Below, piece after piece: positions 47,199 to 58,432 of a stretch of 64,000 nucleotides of DNA. A model generated the notes under the pieces. It was not told where the DNA came from. It saw only the letters and a list, made by a program, of their open reading frames with translations, and did not search any database. Numbering within the stretch: the first letter of the stretch is position 1; every line of letters starts with the position of its first letter. Origin of the DNA: Lophius americanus. Lineage: Eukaryota > Chordata > Actinopteri > Lophiiformes > Lophiidae. The translations under genes and the position numbers were made by a program. The DNA lies in the NCBI GenBank assembly GCA_037951165.1, contig JBBDHG010000487.1, forward strand, positions 85,001 through 149,000, given 5' to 3'.

Positions 47199-48468
47199 GG
47201 GTGGGTGGGTGGCTGGATGGATGTGTGGATGGATGGATGTGTTTAAGATGGATGTGTGGATGGATGGATGTATAGATGGATGTGTGGATGGATGGATGTG
47301 TGGATAGATGGATGTATGATGGATGTGTGGATGGATGGATGTGTGGATAGATGGATGTATGATGGATGTTTGGCTGGATGGATGGATGTGTGGATGGATG
47401 GATGTATAGATGGATGTGTGGATGGATGGATGTGTGGATAGATGGATGTATGATGGATGTGTGGATGGATGGATGTGTGGATGGATGTGTTTAGGATGGA
47501 TGTGTGGATGGATGGATGTGTTTAAGATGGATGTGTGGATGGATGGATGTATAGATGGATGTGTGGATGGATGGATGTGTGGATAGATGGATGTATGATG
47601 GATGTGTGGCTGGATGGATGGATGTGTGGATGGATGGATGTATAGATGGATGTGTGGATGGATGGATGTGTGGATAGATGGATGTATGATGGATGTGTGG
47701 CTGGATGGATGGATGTGTGGATGGATGGATGTATAGATGGATGTGTGGATGGATGGATGTGTGGATAGATGGATGTATGATGGATGTGTGGATGGATGGA
47801 TGTGTGGATAGATGGATGTATGATGGATGTGTGGATGGATGGATGTGTGGATAGATGTGTTTAGGATGGATGTCTGGATGGATGTGTGGATGGATGGATG
47901 TGTTTAGGATGGATGTGTGGATGGATGTATGGATGGATGGATGTGTTTAGGATGGATGTGTGGATGGATGTATGGATGGATGGATGTGTTTAGGATGGAT
48001 GTGTGGATGGATGTATGGATGGATGGATGTATGTGTGGATGATGGATGGATGTATGGATGGATGTGTGGATGGATGGATGGATGTGTGGATGGATGTGTG
48101 GATGATGGATGTCTGGATGGATGGATGTGTGGATGATGGATGTCTGGATGGATGGATGTGTGGATGGATGGATGTGTGGATGATGGATGTATGTATGGAT
48201 GGATGTGTGGATGGATGTGTGGATGGATGTGTGGATGGATGGATGTGTGGATGATGGATGTCTGGATGGATGTGTGGATGGATGTATGGATGGATGGATG
48301 GATGTGTGGATGGATGTGTGGATGGATGTATGGATGGATGGATGTATGGATGGATGTGTGGATGGATGGATGGATGTGAGGATGATGGATGGATGTATGG
48401 ATGGATGTGTGGATGGATGGATGTGTGGATGATGGATGTCTGGATGGATGGATGTGTGGATGGATGGA
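47199..48468 (+). repeat. 1.27 kb TGGATGGA/TGTGTGGATGGATGGA array
   Basis: GGAT tetranucleotide repeats are organised into longer units marked by TGTGTGGA, TATAGATGG, TATGATGG, TGTTTAGGATGG and TGTCTGGA. The longer unit (TGTGTGGATAGATGGATGTA, then TGATGGA) recurs through 47290-47830; TTTAGGATGG blocks mark 47490-48000; GGATGATGG blocks follow. TGGATGGA is also the usual 3' tail of fish L2-like retroposons, so the array may have grown from such a tail. Frames on both strands (MDGWMDVW, HPSIHPS) are array translations. Confidence 0.95.
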
Positions 48469-48779
48469 CCAGTTTGAAGAGTTGGATGCACGTTGAAGGT
48501 AGGACCAGCTCAGGAGACATGAAGAAAGACGATGAACTTCTTCTGTTCAGTTTTCTGGGATGTGTTTACAAAGGTAAAATCCATCACTTCTCCAGACCTC
48601 CTTCTAAAGTTCTGTGCTTGTGGAGAACGGTCGTGAATAAGAATGACGGATAAACATATTTAATTTATCACTGAGCTGCTTTCAGACAGGCGTAAACATC
48701 TTCGCCTCAAGTTTACTTTTGGCTCTGGAAGTTTTCTCACAGACACGTCTCTGCCGTCAAACGTTCCTGGAGGTCCACA
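48469..48779. other. Unique intronic DNA
   Basis: Nothing recognisable. Confidence 0.5.
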
Positions 48780-49047
48780 CCTCCTCAACCTCCTCAATCT
48801 CCTGAACCTCCTGAACCTCCTGAACCTTCTGAACCTCCTGAACCTCCTCAATCTCCTGAACCTCCTCAATCTCCTGAACCTCCTGAACCTCCTGAACCAC
48901 CTGAACCTCCTGAACCTCCTCAATCTCCTGAACCTCCTGAACCTCCTGAACCTCCTCAATCTCCTGAACCTCCTGAACCTTCTGAACCTCCTGAACCTCC
49001 TCAATCTCCTGAACCTCCTCAATCTCCTGAACCTTCTGAACCTCCTG
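48780..49047 (+). repeat. 9-bp CTCCTGAAC/CTCCTCAAT minisatellite
   Basis: Thirty units of CTCCTGAAC with CTCCTCAAT, TTCTGAACC and CACCTGAAC variants. The order CTCAAT then CTGAACCTC recurs every 36-45 bases. Translation in any frame is low complexity. Confidence 0.95.
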
Positions 49048-49055
49048 AGCTGTGC

Positions 49056-49056
49056 A

Positions 49057-49092
<36 letters not shown>

Positions 49093-49127
49093 CCCACACC
49101 CACACACCCACACCCACACACACACAA

Positions 49128-49190
<63 letters not shown>
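49056..49190 (+). repeat. (CA)n microsatellite with CACCCACAC block
   Basis: CA run, interrupted by CCCACACC units near 49091-49120, then an uninterrupted CA run of about 60 bases. Confidence 0.96.
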
Positions 49191-49194
<4 letters not shown>

Positions 49195-49859
49195 CTCTCC
49201 CTTCATTGTCTCAATGTGTGTAGTTAAAGAATAATCCATCATTTCCTGTATTTTGGGTTTGTTTGCCGCCGTCACCCGCGGCTGTCAGTTACTGGCTGTC
49301 GGTTCTGTCACCTCCACGTTTGCTGCTGCACTGACTCCTCCTCTGAGGAGGCTTCAGCACCGGGCTGGGCTCTGCAGAACATTCAGCAGACGTCTGTCAG
49401 CGAGGAGAAATGTTGTTGCTCTGAAACGGAACAACACTCAAAGCGTCTCTGCCTGATTCATTATTCCACGTCAGTTTCATCTGAAACACGCCGGCCCGGG
49501 TTTCTGACAGCCAGAACCCAGACATCCATTAAATCCTCCTCAACAGCAATCAGGACAGAAGAAAACCTGCATATGGTTCTGATGGAGCTCCTCGCCTCCA
49601 TCACAGCAGAATCACAGCAGAATGATGCAAGAGGTCCAGTTGCCCTGAAAACACAAGTAGAAACTGTTTTTCAGGAAACCTGGATGAACCCGACTGACAT
49701 GAAACTGACAGACGTTGACAAGGAGGGCCTGTCCACGTCAGAGGCTCACGGGTCGGTGCCGGTATTTAATGAGAAGTAGGAAGTAAACGGACGGCGATTT
49801 TAGAATCGGCAATATTTGCATAAATCCCACGACAATCCATTGGGTCAGAACCAGCGACA
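49191..49859. other. Unique intronic DNA
   Basis: Small frames at 49253-49779 have no recognisable product. Confidence 0.5.
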
Positions 49860-50105
49860 CCCCCTTTTATTGAGCCTGAAGGAGCTGGGATAGGCTCCAG
49901 CCCTGCTGTGGTGATGTGGGTCTGGCTTTCAGAATAAAAGCGCCTGATGAGGAATCTCTGCTTGATGATGAAGATGTTGATCTTAACAAGTTTTACGTAA
50001 CAACAGATGAAGTCATAAAGAGGAAGACCTCTGTGAAAGTCTCCGACCGTCGCTGGATCTGGGTTTTCAGAATAAAAGCGCGTGATGAGGAGGTTCTTAT
50101 TTGAA
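49860..50105 (+). mobile_element. Retroposon-like fragment with 37-bp direct repeats
   Basis: GAGCTGGGATAGGCTCCAGCC at about 49880 is the motif seen near the 3' end of fish L2-type retroposons (21 bases here; core GGGATAGGCTCCAG). It is followed by GGGTCTGGCTTTCAGAATAA at 49919 and a near copy GGATCTGGGTTTTCAGAATA at 50054. Both continue into AAAGCGC(C/G)TGATGAGGA. The two copies bracket about 100 bases, as if an insertion or duplication had occurred. Confidence 0.5.
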
Positions 50106-50236
50106 CGTTACTTCGGTTGAACGATTAACGTTAACGTAACATTCCTGCTGAGTTTACCTCGCAACACGGCCGAACTAATAACGTGATGTTTGACAACGTC
50201 GTCATTTTGTAACGTGAGTCAGATTAACCACTCAGA

Positions 50237-50325
50237 GGTAAGGCAGTGCCTTCTCCCCTCTCCCTCCCTCTCTCTCCCTCCCTCTCTCTCTCTCCCTCTC
50301 TCCCTCTATCTCTCCCTCCTCCCTC
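50237..50325 (+). repeat. CT-rich (CTCCCTCTCTC) tract
   Basis: Ninety bases of CTCCCTCC, CTCTCTCC and CTCTATC. Confidence 0.94.
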
Positions 50326-53300
50326 GTATCTCCGGTATAAAAGTAAACACACGTTATTATCGACTGTTTCTTCATCAAAAGCGTCACAATCACGGCAGAA
50401 ACAGCCCCGATCAGACGGCCGACGCCCACCTGTGATGAAACCCTCATCTATTGGCCGTCACTCAGACGTTGACAGCTCCTTTTATTGATGTGTTGGCGCC
50501 TGAAAACAGTGTTTGTGATGAGATCACTGCTCTTGTAAACAAGAGGACAATCCTTTAGGAATGATTTCATTCTGAATGGAGAAGCGGTCACTGTAAGACC
50601 ACCTACTGATGGAGAGACAGAGGGGGGCGGCGTGAATAATCATCCACACACACGAAAGCCACTGCGTCAAAATCCTCTTCTTCTCCCCCGTTTCTCCAGG
50701 GTCAGAACTCTTAATCTGTTGAGGCTGTCCTCACACAGAGGTTAATTAAGACGGGATAAAATCACCGTCTGATCGGTATTGATCCCGCCGTAAGACGCCA
50801 CAGCCTTCAACAATGCCATCCTGCCTCCACGCCAACACTCCTTCCATTCATCCTGTCTGCAGGAGTGGCGTGCGAGGGCCGCCGAGCCTCCGTCCCGGAG
50901 GATCTGGGACGGCGGAGCTTATCTCCTCCGGCAGACAGCAGCGTACAGCGGCGCGGTCCCAGCTGACCCGCTCCGTCCTCCGCTCCTTGTTTTCCTTTTA
51001 TTAATAAAGTGGTCAGATAAGGGGGGGCTCTATCTCATTACAAGCCCGAGGACACTCGCTACGTTAAATGGAGAAATATGCAAATGCCTCCTCTGTTCAT
51101 GGAGCCGGGAGAATTAAAAAAGGAGGAACCAAATCTCACTATTAGTTCATTATTCTGCTCTGTGTTCTCCTCGCCGGCGCCGGTGGCCCCAGTTAAAACC
51201 CTTTCACTGACGGTTCTGTGCACAATGGACTGAAGGGGCACACGGACAGAACGGAGGCCAAAGTCGAGCAGATAAAAAAAAGCCAGCCCCTCTCCCCACC
51301 CTCCCCTGCCGCATCCCAAGAATGAGACTCCTCACTTCAAGGTGGGAAACCTCGCGTGGCGGGCGAGGCGGAGAGGGTGGGGGTCTGCGGGTGAGAGGCC
51401 CGATGAAGAGGAGGTGAACGCTGGGGGGCGTGGAGAGAGCATCACGCTCTGATTACAGCAGAAGAATACGGACGGAGACTTCTGCGTTATCTCTGAGTGC
51501 AGCGCGCCGTCGTCGGGCGGGAACACCGCTCCGCCCCGCGGGCCCGCGAGCGCCGCGCCATTGTGGTGCTATTACTTCCACGGCCAAGACTCGGGAGAAG
51601 GGGCTGTTTTTTGTTTTGGCGCAGGCTTTTGTCTGCAACACAGAATGAAAATGGAGCGAGAAGAAAAGCGAACCACAACAAACGGGGCCAGAAATGTGTG
51701 TGCGTGAGCGTTTTAGCATTTTAGATTCCAATAATTGAGCTAAAGACTTTTAATGGCCTATAAGTATGCAGTACAATACTTTTAATGAGATTACAAGGAC
51801 AGCAATATAGGCCCCGCTGAAGCAATTACTTGCTTGCTTTGAGAGCGCCCCCCCCTCCATGTAATCCTCCCTTCTCTCCAGCTCTGGGTTTTATCTGCGC
51901 CGTCTCCTCTTGTTGTTATCGCTGTTGATCTGTGGCTGACCTGAGAGCGGCTGCGGGCCGCCATTATGGTCTGTTAGAGGCGTACGTGGATACTAATCAA
52001 ACTGCAGGCGAGCTGGAAGAATAATTGCGTTGTGTGCTGGGGGTGAGGGGAGGAACTGCTCCGTAACTGTGATTAGATGTAATTAGTCTAGATGGAGACT
52101 CATAATGAAGCTGGACGCCGCCTCACTGACGCCGGATTGGTGCGGATAAGATCCCTCACTTTGTTCTGCAGCGTTTGTGACTCACCACTTATCGTAACGG
52201 GAGGAAACGTTGTTTTCCATGACTGGATTTTGCTCTACGGTGATAAAAAAACAGCGTTTCCATATATATTTTAAATAATACATTTTTCATTGCTGGGCAT
52301 CAAATAACCAATAAATAATCTGAAGAAGCTGCTGAATGTCGATGGTGCTGATCCATGGTTCTGAACCAGGCTAACGACACATTGAGCTCAGCTTGACCTC
52401 ATAGTCTTTCAGTCTGGCGCTCTGACCTCAGACCTGACCTCAGGTCGTCGGTGGCGCCCGCCCACGTGACAGCAGGCAGGTCGCTGACGGAGAGTGTTTG
52501 ACCTTCGATGTTGAGATAGGAGCAACCAGACGTGAAATTCTGTCCGTGTCCACAACATGTCAGAAAACATCAGCGTTCTCTCTCCACCTGAGGCGAGACG
52601 GCAGGTCTGAGTCGCCGCCATAAAACCCGCTTTCATCTGGATGAATACGCGGGTCGCAGCTAAAAAGGTCAGCAGACATCGGGAAAAAGGCCAGAGTTTG
52701 AACTCCTCGTGTGATTGTCCTGCCGTCATGAACGCTCACGATCAAACAGGTTTCTGATCGGACGCAGCAGTTACCCTCATGTGGACTGAACAGAACCTGC
52801 AGTGGTTCTGGTGTCTGGGCATCACTGACAAACCCAGATGTAAGTGACACTCCTTTATTCCTCTGTGGCTTTGGTCAAAGTCTCTGCAGGTGAAGAAGTT
52901 TACATCTCAAAGAGAGAAGCAGTGACATTTACGTAACGTCAGAATAAAAACAGAGACATTCTGCAGAAACATTCCAGTGTCGTGGAGTTTTCCCCTTCCT
53001 CGGACTTTTAACGGGAACTTTTCCAATTCTTTTTTCACTAAACTGATGTTGGAGATAAAGGTCATTAAAGGGGAATCCCACCTCTTGGGTCACGTCAGCT
53101 TTGTTTCATGAACGGAGCCACACAAACGGACCAAACAGGACTTTCATTATTTCACATTAGTGGTTGTTTGTGCTGTCAGTTGATAAACCCTCTATTTCAT
53201 GAACTATTGATTAAATAATGGTAATAATGGGTGAAAAAAAACATTATTAAAGGGGCGTAATTGGTAAAAGGATAAAATGTCACCATTAAAAGCAAAGTTG

Positions 53301-53552
53301 TGTAAAATAAATGAATTCAACAGACTCCCATTAATGTATTTTCCACTGTGAGTTGGAATGAATGTTAGTTATAACATATTTATATCATAGTTGTATATTG
53401 TTATCTCTTGACCAAAAACAATTCTATTTCCAATTTTTGATTCCTGGTCATGTGATTTGTGTTTGTCCCGTCAAAGTAAAAGCCTCTTCGTCAAAGCTAA
53501 ACATTAACCACGGAGTATTCTGTATAATTCTACTTTCATCGCTAAGAACACA
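50326..53552. other. Unique intronic DNA, candidate conserved elements at 51040-51180 and 51540-51850
   Basis: The longest repeat-free stretch of this intron. The block near 51040-51180 contains a POU-type octamer ATGCAAAT at 51078-51085. The block at 51540-51850 contains CCATTGT (SOX-like), TAATTGAGC and ACTTTTAATGAGATTACA. Short frames exist on both strands but no splice-bounded exon. Candidate regulatory elements by appearance only. Confidence 0.35.
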
Positions 53553-53936
53553 GATCAAACATAAAGACAAGAATAAGAGACATAAAATAGTCCGGATCAA
53601 ACATAAAGACAAGAATAAGAGACATAAAATAGTCCGGATCAAACATAAAGACAAGAACAAGAGACATAAAATAGTCCGGATCAAACATAAAGACAAGAAT
53701 AAGAGACATAAAATAGTCCGGATCAAACATAAAGACAAGAACAAGAGACATAAAATAGTCCGGATCAAACATAAAGACAAGAATAAGAGACATAAAATAG
53801 ACCAGATCAAACATAAAGACAAGAATAAGAGACATAAAATAGACCAGATCAAACATAAAGACAAGAATAAGAGACATAAAATAGACCAGATCAAACATAA
53901 AGACAAGAATAAGAGACATAAAATAGTCCAGATCAA
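53553..53936 (+). repeat. 42-bp minisatellite, nine copies
   Basis: Nine units begin GATCAAACATAAAGACAAGA and end ACATAAAATAGTCCG or ACATAAAATAGACCA. Units one to five end in GTCCG with AATAAG/AACAAG alternation; six to eight end in GACCA; the last in GTCCA. Forty-two is a multiple of three, so frames stay open on both strands: a 212-codon plus frame (53362-54000) with IKHKDKNKRHKIVR repeats, and 162- and 125-codon minus frames. No splice context or recognisable domain supports a protein. Confidence 0.96.
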
Positions 53937-54720
53937 ATACGATTTATTATTCCGTATGTTACGTCTGTCTTTTACGCCACAATTTGAACCTAGATCATGA
54001 GTACAGTTCTATTTGGTTTGTTTTTTGTTCTGGAGCTCATCATTCTCTTTTTTAATTTTTGGGTTTTACAATATGAATCAAAATTGCAACTTTCAACTTA
54101 AATCATGAAAATACGCCAATATTCTCTGGGCTTAGATCCATTTGTTCTAAGATATGAGAAGTGGTTAAATGTGTGGTTTGTTATGGGTTCATTGATTCTG
54201 GGAGGGGGGTTGATCTGGAGCTTTAGTGTCGGAAGGGATTCTAGAAGCTGGATGTTCTTGTCTTTCTAACTCTACAAGAGGATCAAACTTATGGAGGCGT
54301 TTGTCGGCTGTGGCTGTTATTACAAGCTGCATTCCTTCTATTAGTCTTCTGCATTGACACAGAGATAAATATTGAACTGGAACAGAATTACTCGCCGCAT
54401 TAAAGGAGATCATTTGTCGGTAAATCCTGTATTGATCTGACTTCCTGTGAGCGTAAAGCAGAGGTGGGTCATAATGCAGAGGTGAGGAGACGGTGGGCGG
54501 CGGCCCTTTAAACTCTTTATCTCTAACTCTTTGATAGCGTGGAGGAAAACTCCACAACACTGGTATTATTCTGGACAGCTGCTGGAACCAGAAAGATAAG
54601 AAGCATTAAAGCTCATGCCAGAAAGAAGAACATCAGAACAGATCCACTTCTAACACTTCAGAACATGTTGCTCTTGGTTTGCCTGCGAAGGGCAGCAGGT
54701 GAAATCAAAGGGCGACTCAC
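53937..54720. other. Unique intronic DNA, candidate conserved element at 54190-54560
   Basis: A 123-codon minus-strand frame spans 54189-54560, directly downstream of the LNS6 exon. Its product is unrecognised and does not resemble neurexin. The DNA (CATTAAAGGAGATCATTTG, ATTACAAGCTGCATTCC) looks more like a conserved non-coding block. The donor GTGAGTCG adjoins 54721. Confidence 0.35.
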
Positions 54721-54892
54721 CTGTGGGGTAGCGCTCAATGACTGGCAGGTCATCCACCTGCAGAGTGGCATTACCCCCACTCCTCGTAAACTTCACTATA
54801 TGGTACTTTCCGTCATTTACAAACTTTGATGTCTCCTCAATATTAATGTCGTCCGTCCCGACATTAAACACAACAGCAATGTTTCCTTTTTC
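54721..54892 (-). CDS. nrxn1: Neurexin-1 exon: middle of LNS6, directly after splice site 4
   Basis: Reads EKGNIAVVFNVGTDD, INIEETSKFVNDGKYHIVKF, TRSGGNATLQVDDL, PVIERYPT plus one base of Gly, then donor GTGAGT. Human NRXN1 has, as I recall, GKIGVKFNVGTDDIAIEES and VIERYPAG here; VIERYP is NRXN1-like (NRXN2/3 have VNERYP or VNEHYP). In neurexins the residue before this segment is alternative splice site 4, which controls binding to neuroligins, LRRTMs and cerebellins. Two acceptors are possible: CTCTCCAG ending at 54893 (172 nt, phase 0, adds EK) and AAAAAG ending at 54886 (165 nt, phase 1, starts G-NIAVVF, which matches the family alignment without extra residues). The upstream exon needed to decide is outside the window. 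Confidence 0.93.
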
Positions 54893-54950
54893 CTGGAGAG
54901 AGAGAGAGAGAAGGAGAGAGAGAGAGAGAGGGAGAGAGAGAGAGAGAAAA
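54893..54950 (-). promoter_or_regulatory. nrxn1: (CT)n microsatellite serving as polypyrimidine tract of the LNS6 exon
   Basis: On the sense strand about 55 bases of TCTCTC with TCCC and CTTC interruptions run straight into CTCTCCAG/GA. The splice acceptor signal of this exon is thus a simple-sequence repeat of the kind that changes length between individuals. Confidence 0.85.
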
Positions 54951-55639
54951 CACAAGATGTTGGTGTGTGACAGGAAGGTAATAATGGAAGGGTTTTAACG
55001 GCGTTGTTAATGGACTGCATGAAACTGTGAGGGCGAGACTTTTCATTTTCATTCCTTCAGAGCGCCTCCTTTCTCTCTGTTCTACTGCAGGCTCCTCCTC
55101 CACCTTATTCCACATATTATGAGAAGATTGAAAATGTGAATGTGTCATATAAAGAGAAAACAGGAGTGAAAGTGTCTTCAGTGATTATTCCTGCGCTGGT
55201 TTGTGTCTGAAAGCGCCGACAGACAGTTTTTATATTTAAGGCATCATTATGAGGTTAATGCTGATTACTTCATGGAATAACTTTGGCAGAAATGATGCCA
55301 TCTGCATTCAGATTGGTTCTGTTCTGTATTTTCATCTGCTGAACTCTCCTCTCCTACAGGCCTTTATAAAAAGAAAGAAAGAAAGAAAGAAAAGACAAAA
55401 TCATCTCGTCACTCAAACTGCATTGATTTATTTTCTTGGAGGAGTGATGAATACGAAGACGGGCGTCACATGTCGACACAGAACATTTCTGTTGGAGATA
55501 CCGGGTCTCTTGGGCTGAACATTAAGTCCGTGTCACGGAACAATCCACGATGACCCAGGAACGAAGTACAATAAACTCGCTCTGTGTACAAAATCACTCC
55601 CATCGGTTATTTTACTTCATGATTCAACGTGAAGGTGAA
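54951..55639. other. Unique intronic DNA with a short (AAAG)n
   Basis: AAAGAAAGAAAG occurs at 55369-55397. Otherwise nothing recognised. Confidence 0.5.
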
Positions 55640-55845
55640 GATCTGCTGTGGAAGGAGGAAGTACTACTACCGAGTACTTTTACTCTCAAGTACCGCAGAG
55701 TACTTGAGAGCTTACTACTAAGAGAGCTACTTTAAGCTACTTAGGAGCTTAAAGTAGCTCCTAAGTACTCAGTACTAAGTACTTGTACTTCCCCTGAGTT
55801 CTTGCTACTTTATGCTTCTACTCGTCACATTTCAGAAAGAATCAC
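55640..55845 (+). mobile_element. Interspersed repeat family R2, copy 2, with palindromic core
   Basis: GCTGTGGAAGGAGGAAGTAC, GTACTTTTACTCTC, GTACTTGTACTTC, then TACTTTATGCTTCTACTCGT and CACATTTCAGAAAGA match the order of the copy at 31128-31291. The middle (55715-55790) is full of short inverted repeats of AGTACT, TAAGTAGC and GAGCTACTTTAAG/CTTAAAGTAGCTC, so the copy can fold extensively. Confidence 0.6.
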
Positions 55846-56314
55846 AACGTCTGAGTCTGACGGCTGAAGATACTCCATTACAAGGTTTCACACGTCTGCA
55901 TCAGAAGAGCTCCAAAGCATGCTGGGAGAATATCGCTGGATGTGAGCAGCTTGTAGAATGCTGTAAACTTAATCGTGGGGAAACTGTTTCATCACCCAGA
56001 GAGCAGGAGAAAATAAACATGGAGGCTCTCAGAGGAAGTTTGAGCCCAGCTCGGCCGCCGCCTCCTCAGAACCACGTGTGATGGAAGTCTTCTCTGACTA
56101 GCTCTGATAAGATGAAGGCGTTTGTAGGTTCAGCGTCTCTCTGCTCATGAGCAGCGAAAACCAGCATCTGGTTGGAGACTCAACCTCCTGTTGCAGCGCA
56201 GAACTCTGCATGTCATTATCCAGTCAGCACCGCTGACAGAACGCCACAGCTCCCACGCCAACGCCACGCCACGCCAACGCTACGTACGCTACCAACAGTC
56301 CTATTTACAGCCTT
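55846..56314. other. Unique intronic DNA
   Basis: Nothing recognisable. CCACGCCAACG is repeated a few times at 56254-56280. Confidence 0.5.
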
Positions 56315-57445
56315 TACACACACACGCACATATGTACACAAATATATACATGTACACAAGTACACACATACCCTCTGACACATATACACACACAAACACA
56401 CACACACATGTACACACACACACACACATATGTACACACATATGTACACATAAACCCTCATACACATATACACACACACAAACACACACAAACACACTCA
56501 TATATATACACACAAACCCTCATACACATATACACACACACACATATATACATATATACACACACCCACACATGTACACACGCACACACACACACATATG
56601 TACACACATATACACACACATGTACACACAAACCCTCATTGACATATACACACACACATACACACACAAACACACTCACATATATACACACATATATACA
56701 TGTACACAAGTACACACATACCCTCATACACATATACACACACAAACACACACACACATGTACACACACACACACATATGTACACACATATGTACACACA
56801 AACCCTCATACACATATACACACACACACACACACACATATACATATATACACACATATATACACGCCCACACATGTACACACGCACACACAAACACACA
56901 CACACATGCACACACACATATGTACACACATATACACACACATGTACACACAAACCCTCATACACAATTACACACACACACGCACACACACACACATATA
57001 CATATAGATATATACACACATATACACATAAACACACATACCCTCATACACATATACACACACACACATACACGCGCACACACACGCACATATGTACACA
57101 CATATACACACATACATACATGTACACACAAACCCTCATACACATATACACACACACACACATATATAGATATATACACATATATACACACACCCACACA
57201 CACACACACATATATAGATATATACACACATATACACTTATACACACATACCCTTATACACATATACACATACACACATACACGCGCACACACACGCACA
57301 TATGTACACACATATACACACATACATACATGTACACACAAACCCTCATACACATATACACACACACACACATATATAGATATATACACATGTAAAGTGC
57401 ATTATAAATTAAATGTATTATTATTATTATATACACACACCCACG

Positions 57446-57484
<39 letters not shown>

Positions 57485-57519
57485 ACACACACACAAACAC
57501 ACACACACGCACACACACA
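56315..57519 (+). repeat. 1.2 kb CA/TACACA array with AACCCTCATACACA units
   Basis: CACACA and TATACACA are organised into longer units marked by ACCCTCATACACATATACAC (about eight times between 56370 and 57350, some variants) and ATGTACACACAAACC. Spacing is 60-180 bases, so it is a higher-order array. At 57391-57430 it is interrupted by GTAAAGTGCATTATAAATTA and (TTA)n, which resembles the 3' tail of a fish retroposon. The 444-codon frame (HTHTHTYTH) and the CVCVCV frames are composition artefacts. Confidence 0.95.
57391..57432 (+). mobile_element. Retroposon 3' tail-like insertion inside the CA array
   Basis: GTAAAGTGCATTATAAATTA followed by TTATTATTATTAT is the typical ending of several fish retroposons (AAAGCGCTATATAAATAA then short tandem repeat), as I recall it. 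Only the tail is present. Confidence 0.4.
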
Positions 57520-58084
57520 GAATAGAGCCTGAAGTTTAAGTTCATTAAACACATTTGTAAAGTTTGGCGCCTGTTACCAGAAGTAGGTCAATTATATTCC
57601 ATGTAATGTGGTTTATCTGATGCGGCGTAGGAAAGCGGCGTTCACTCGGTTCTCCGACTGCTTGCGGACATTAACGGTCAGTCCACTGGTGTTACAGAGA
57701 TCTGAACCAGAAGTACAGTTTGGGTCTGCTGAAGGTTCCGGCAGCATCTTCTCCCCCTCAACCACATTTATAGGAACGTCTTTACCTTCAGAGTGGAATA
57801 AACTGAAGGACCTGAATTAACCTCTGGGGTCGCGTTAGAGTTAACTCTGAGCCTTCATTAAATCACGTTAACCTTCTTTACATGCTTAAACGACCCACCC
57901 GTCCCTCATTCTCAGCTTGGGTTCTGGTCTGATCCGGGTCAAGAAAAAGTAGTTTTCTTTCACGGAGGAAAAGTTCCGACGATCATAAACGTAAAAAACA
58001 CACGAGACGTTCAGGAGAATCGATCAGCTGACGTTCCTGAGAGACAAGTTTGACTCATCAAGGACAAAGACAACGGAAATGTAA
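57520..58084. other. Unique intronic DNA
   Basis: A 70-codon plus frame at 57608-57820 is unrecognised. Confidence 0.5.
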
Positions 58085-58432
58085 GAGCAGGAGCAGAAGG
58101 AGCAGTAGGAGTTGAAAGGAGCAGGAAGGAGCAGCAGGAAGAAGCAGGAAGGAGCAAGAAGGATTAGCAGGCAGGAGCAGCAGGAGCAGGAAGGAGCAGC
58201 AAGAAGAAGCAGGAAGGAGCAGCAGGAGCAGGAAGGAGCAGCAAGAAGAAGCAGGAAGGAGCAGCAGGAGCAGGAAGGAGCAGCAGGAGCAGGAAGGAGC
58301 AGCAAGAAGAAGCAGGAAGGAGCAGCAGGAGCAGGAAGGAGCAGCAAGAAGAAGCAGGAAGGAGCAGCAGGAGCAGGAAGGAGCAGCAGGAGCAGGAATG
58401 AGCAATAGGAGCAGGAAGGAGGAGCAGGAAGG
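58085..58432 (+). repeat. AGCAGGAAGGAGC minisatellite with AAGAAGAAGC units
   Basis: A purine-rich array of AGCAGGAAGG, AGCAGCAGG and AGCAAGAAGA words. The composite unit (AGCAGCAAGAAGAAGCAGGA, then AGGAGCAGCAGGAGCAGGA) recurs about every 42-60 bases between 58190 and 58370. Pyrimidine-rich on the sense strand. Confidence 0.94.

Larger units (their letters stand above)
43664..54720 (-). other. nrxn1: nrxn1 intron (11.1 kb) inside the LNS6 domain
   Basis: Bounded by donor GTGAGTCG after 54721 and acceptor CCCGCAG before 43663, phase 1. It carries GT, CA and GGAT arrays, a 9-bp and a 42-bp minisatellite and retroposon fragments. No further exon was seen. Confidence 0.9.

Noticed and set aside
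54189..54560. Extra neurexin exon downstream of the LNS6 exon
   Set aside because: The 123-residue product does not resemble neurexin, and exons 54721 and 43663 already join in phase with the expected protein sequence.
56191..57525. 444-codon plus-strand frame, His/Thr rich
   Set aside because: Composition of the CA/TACACA array; opposite-strand frames are equally open.
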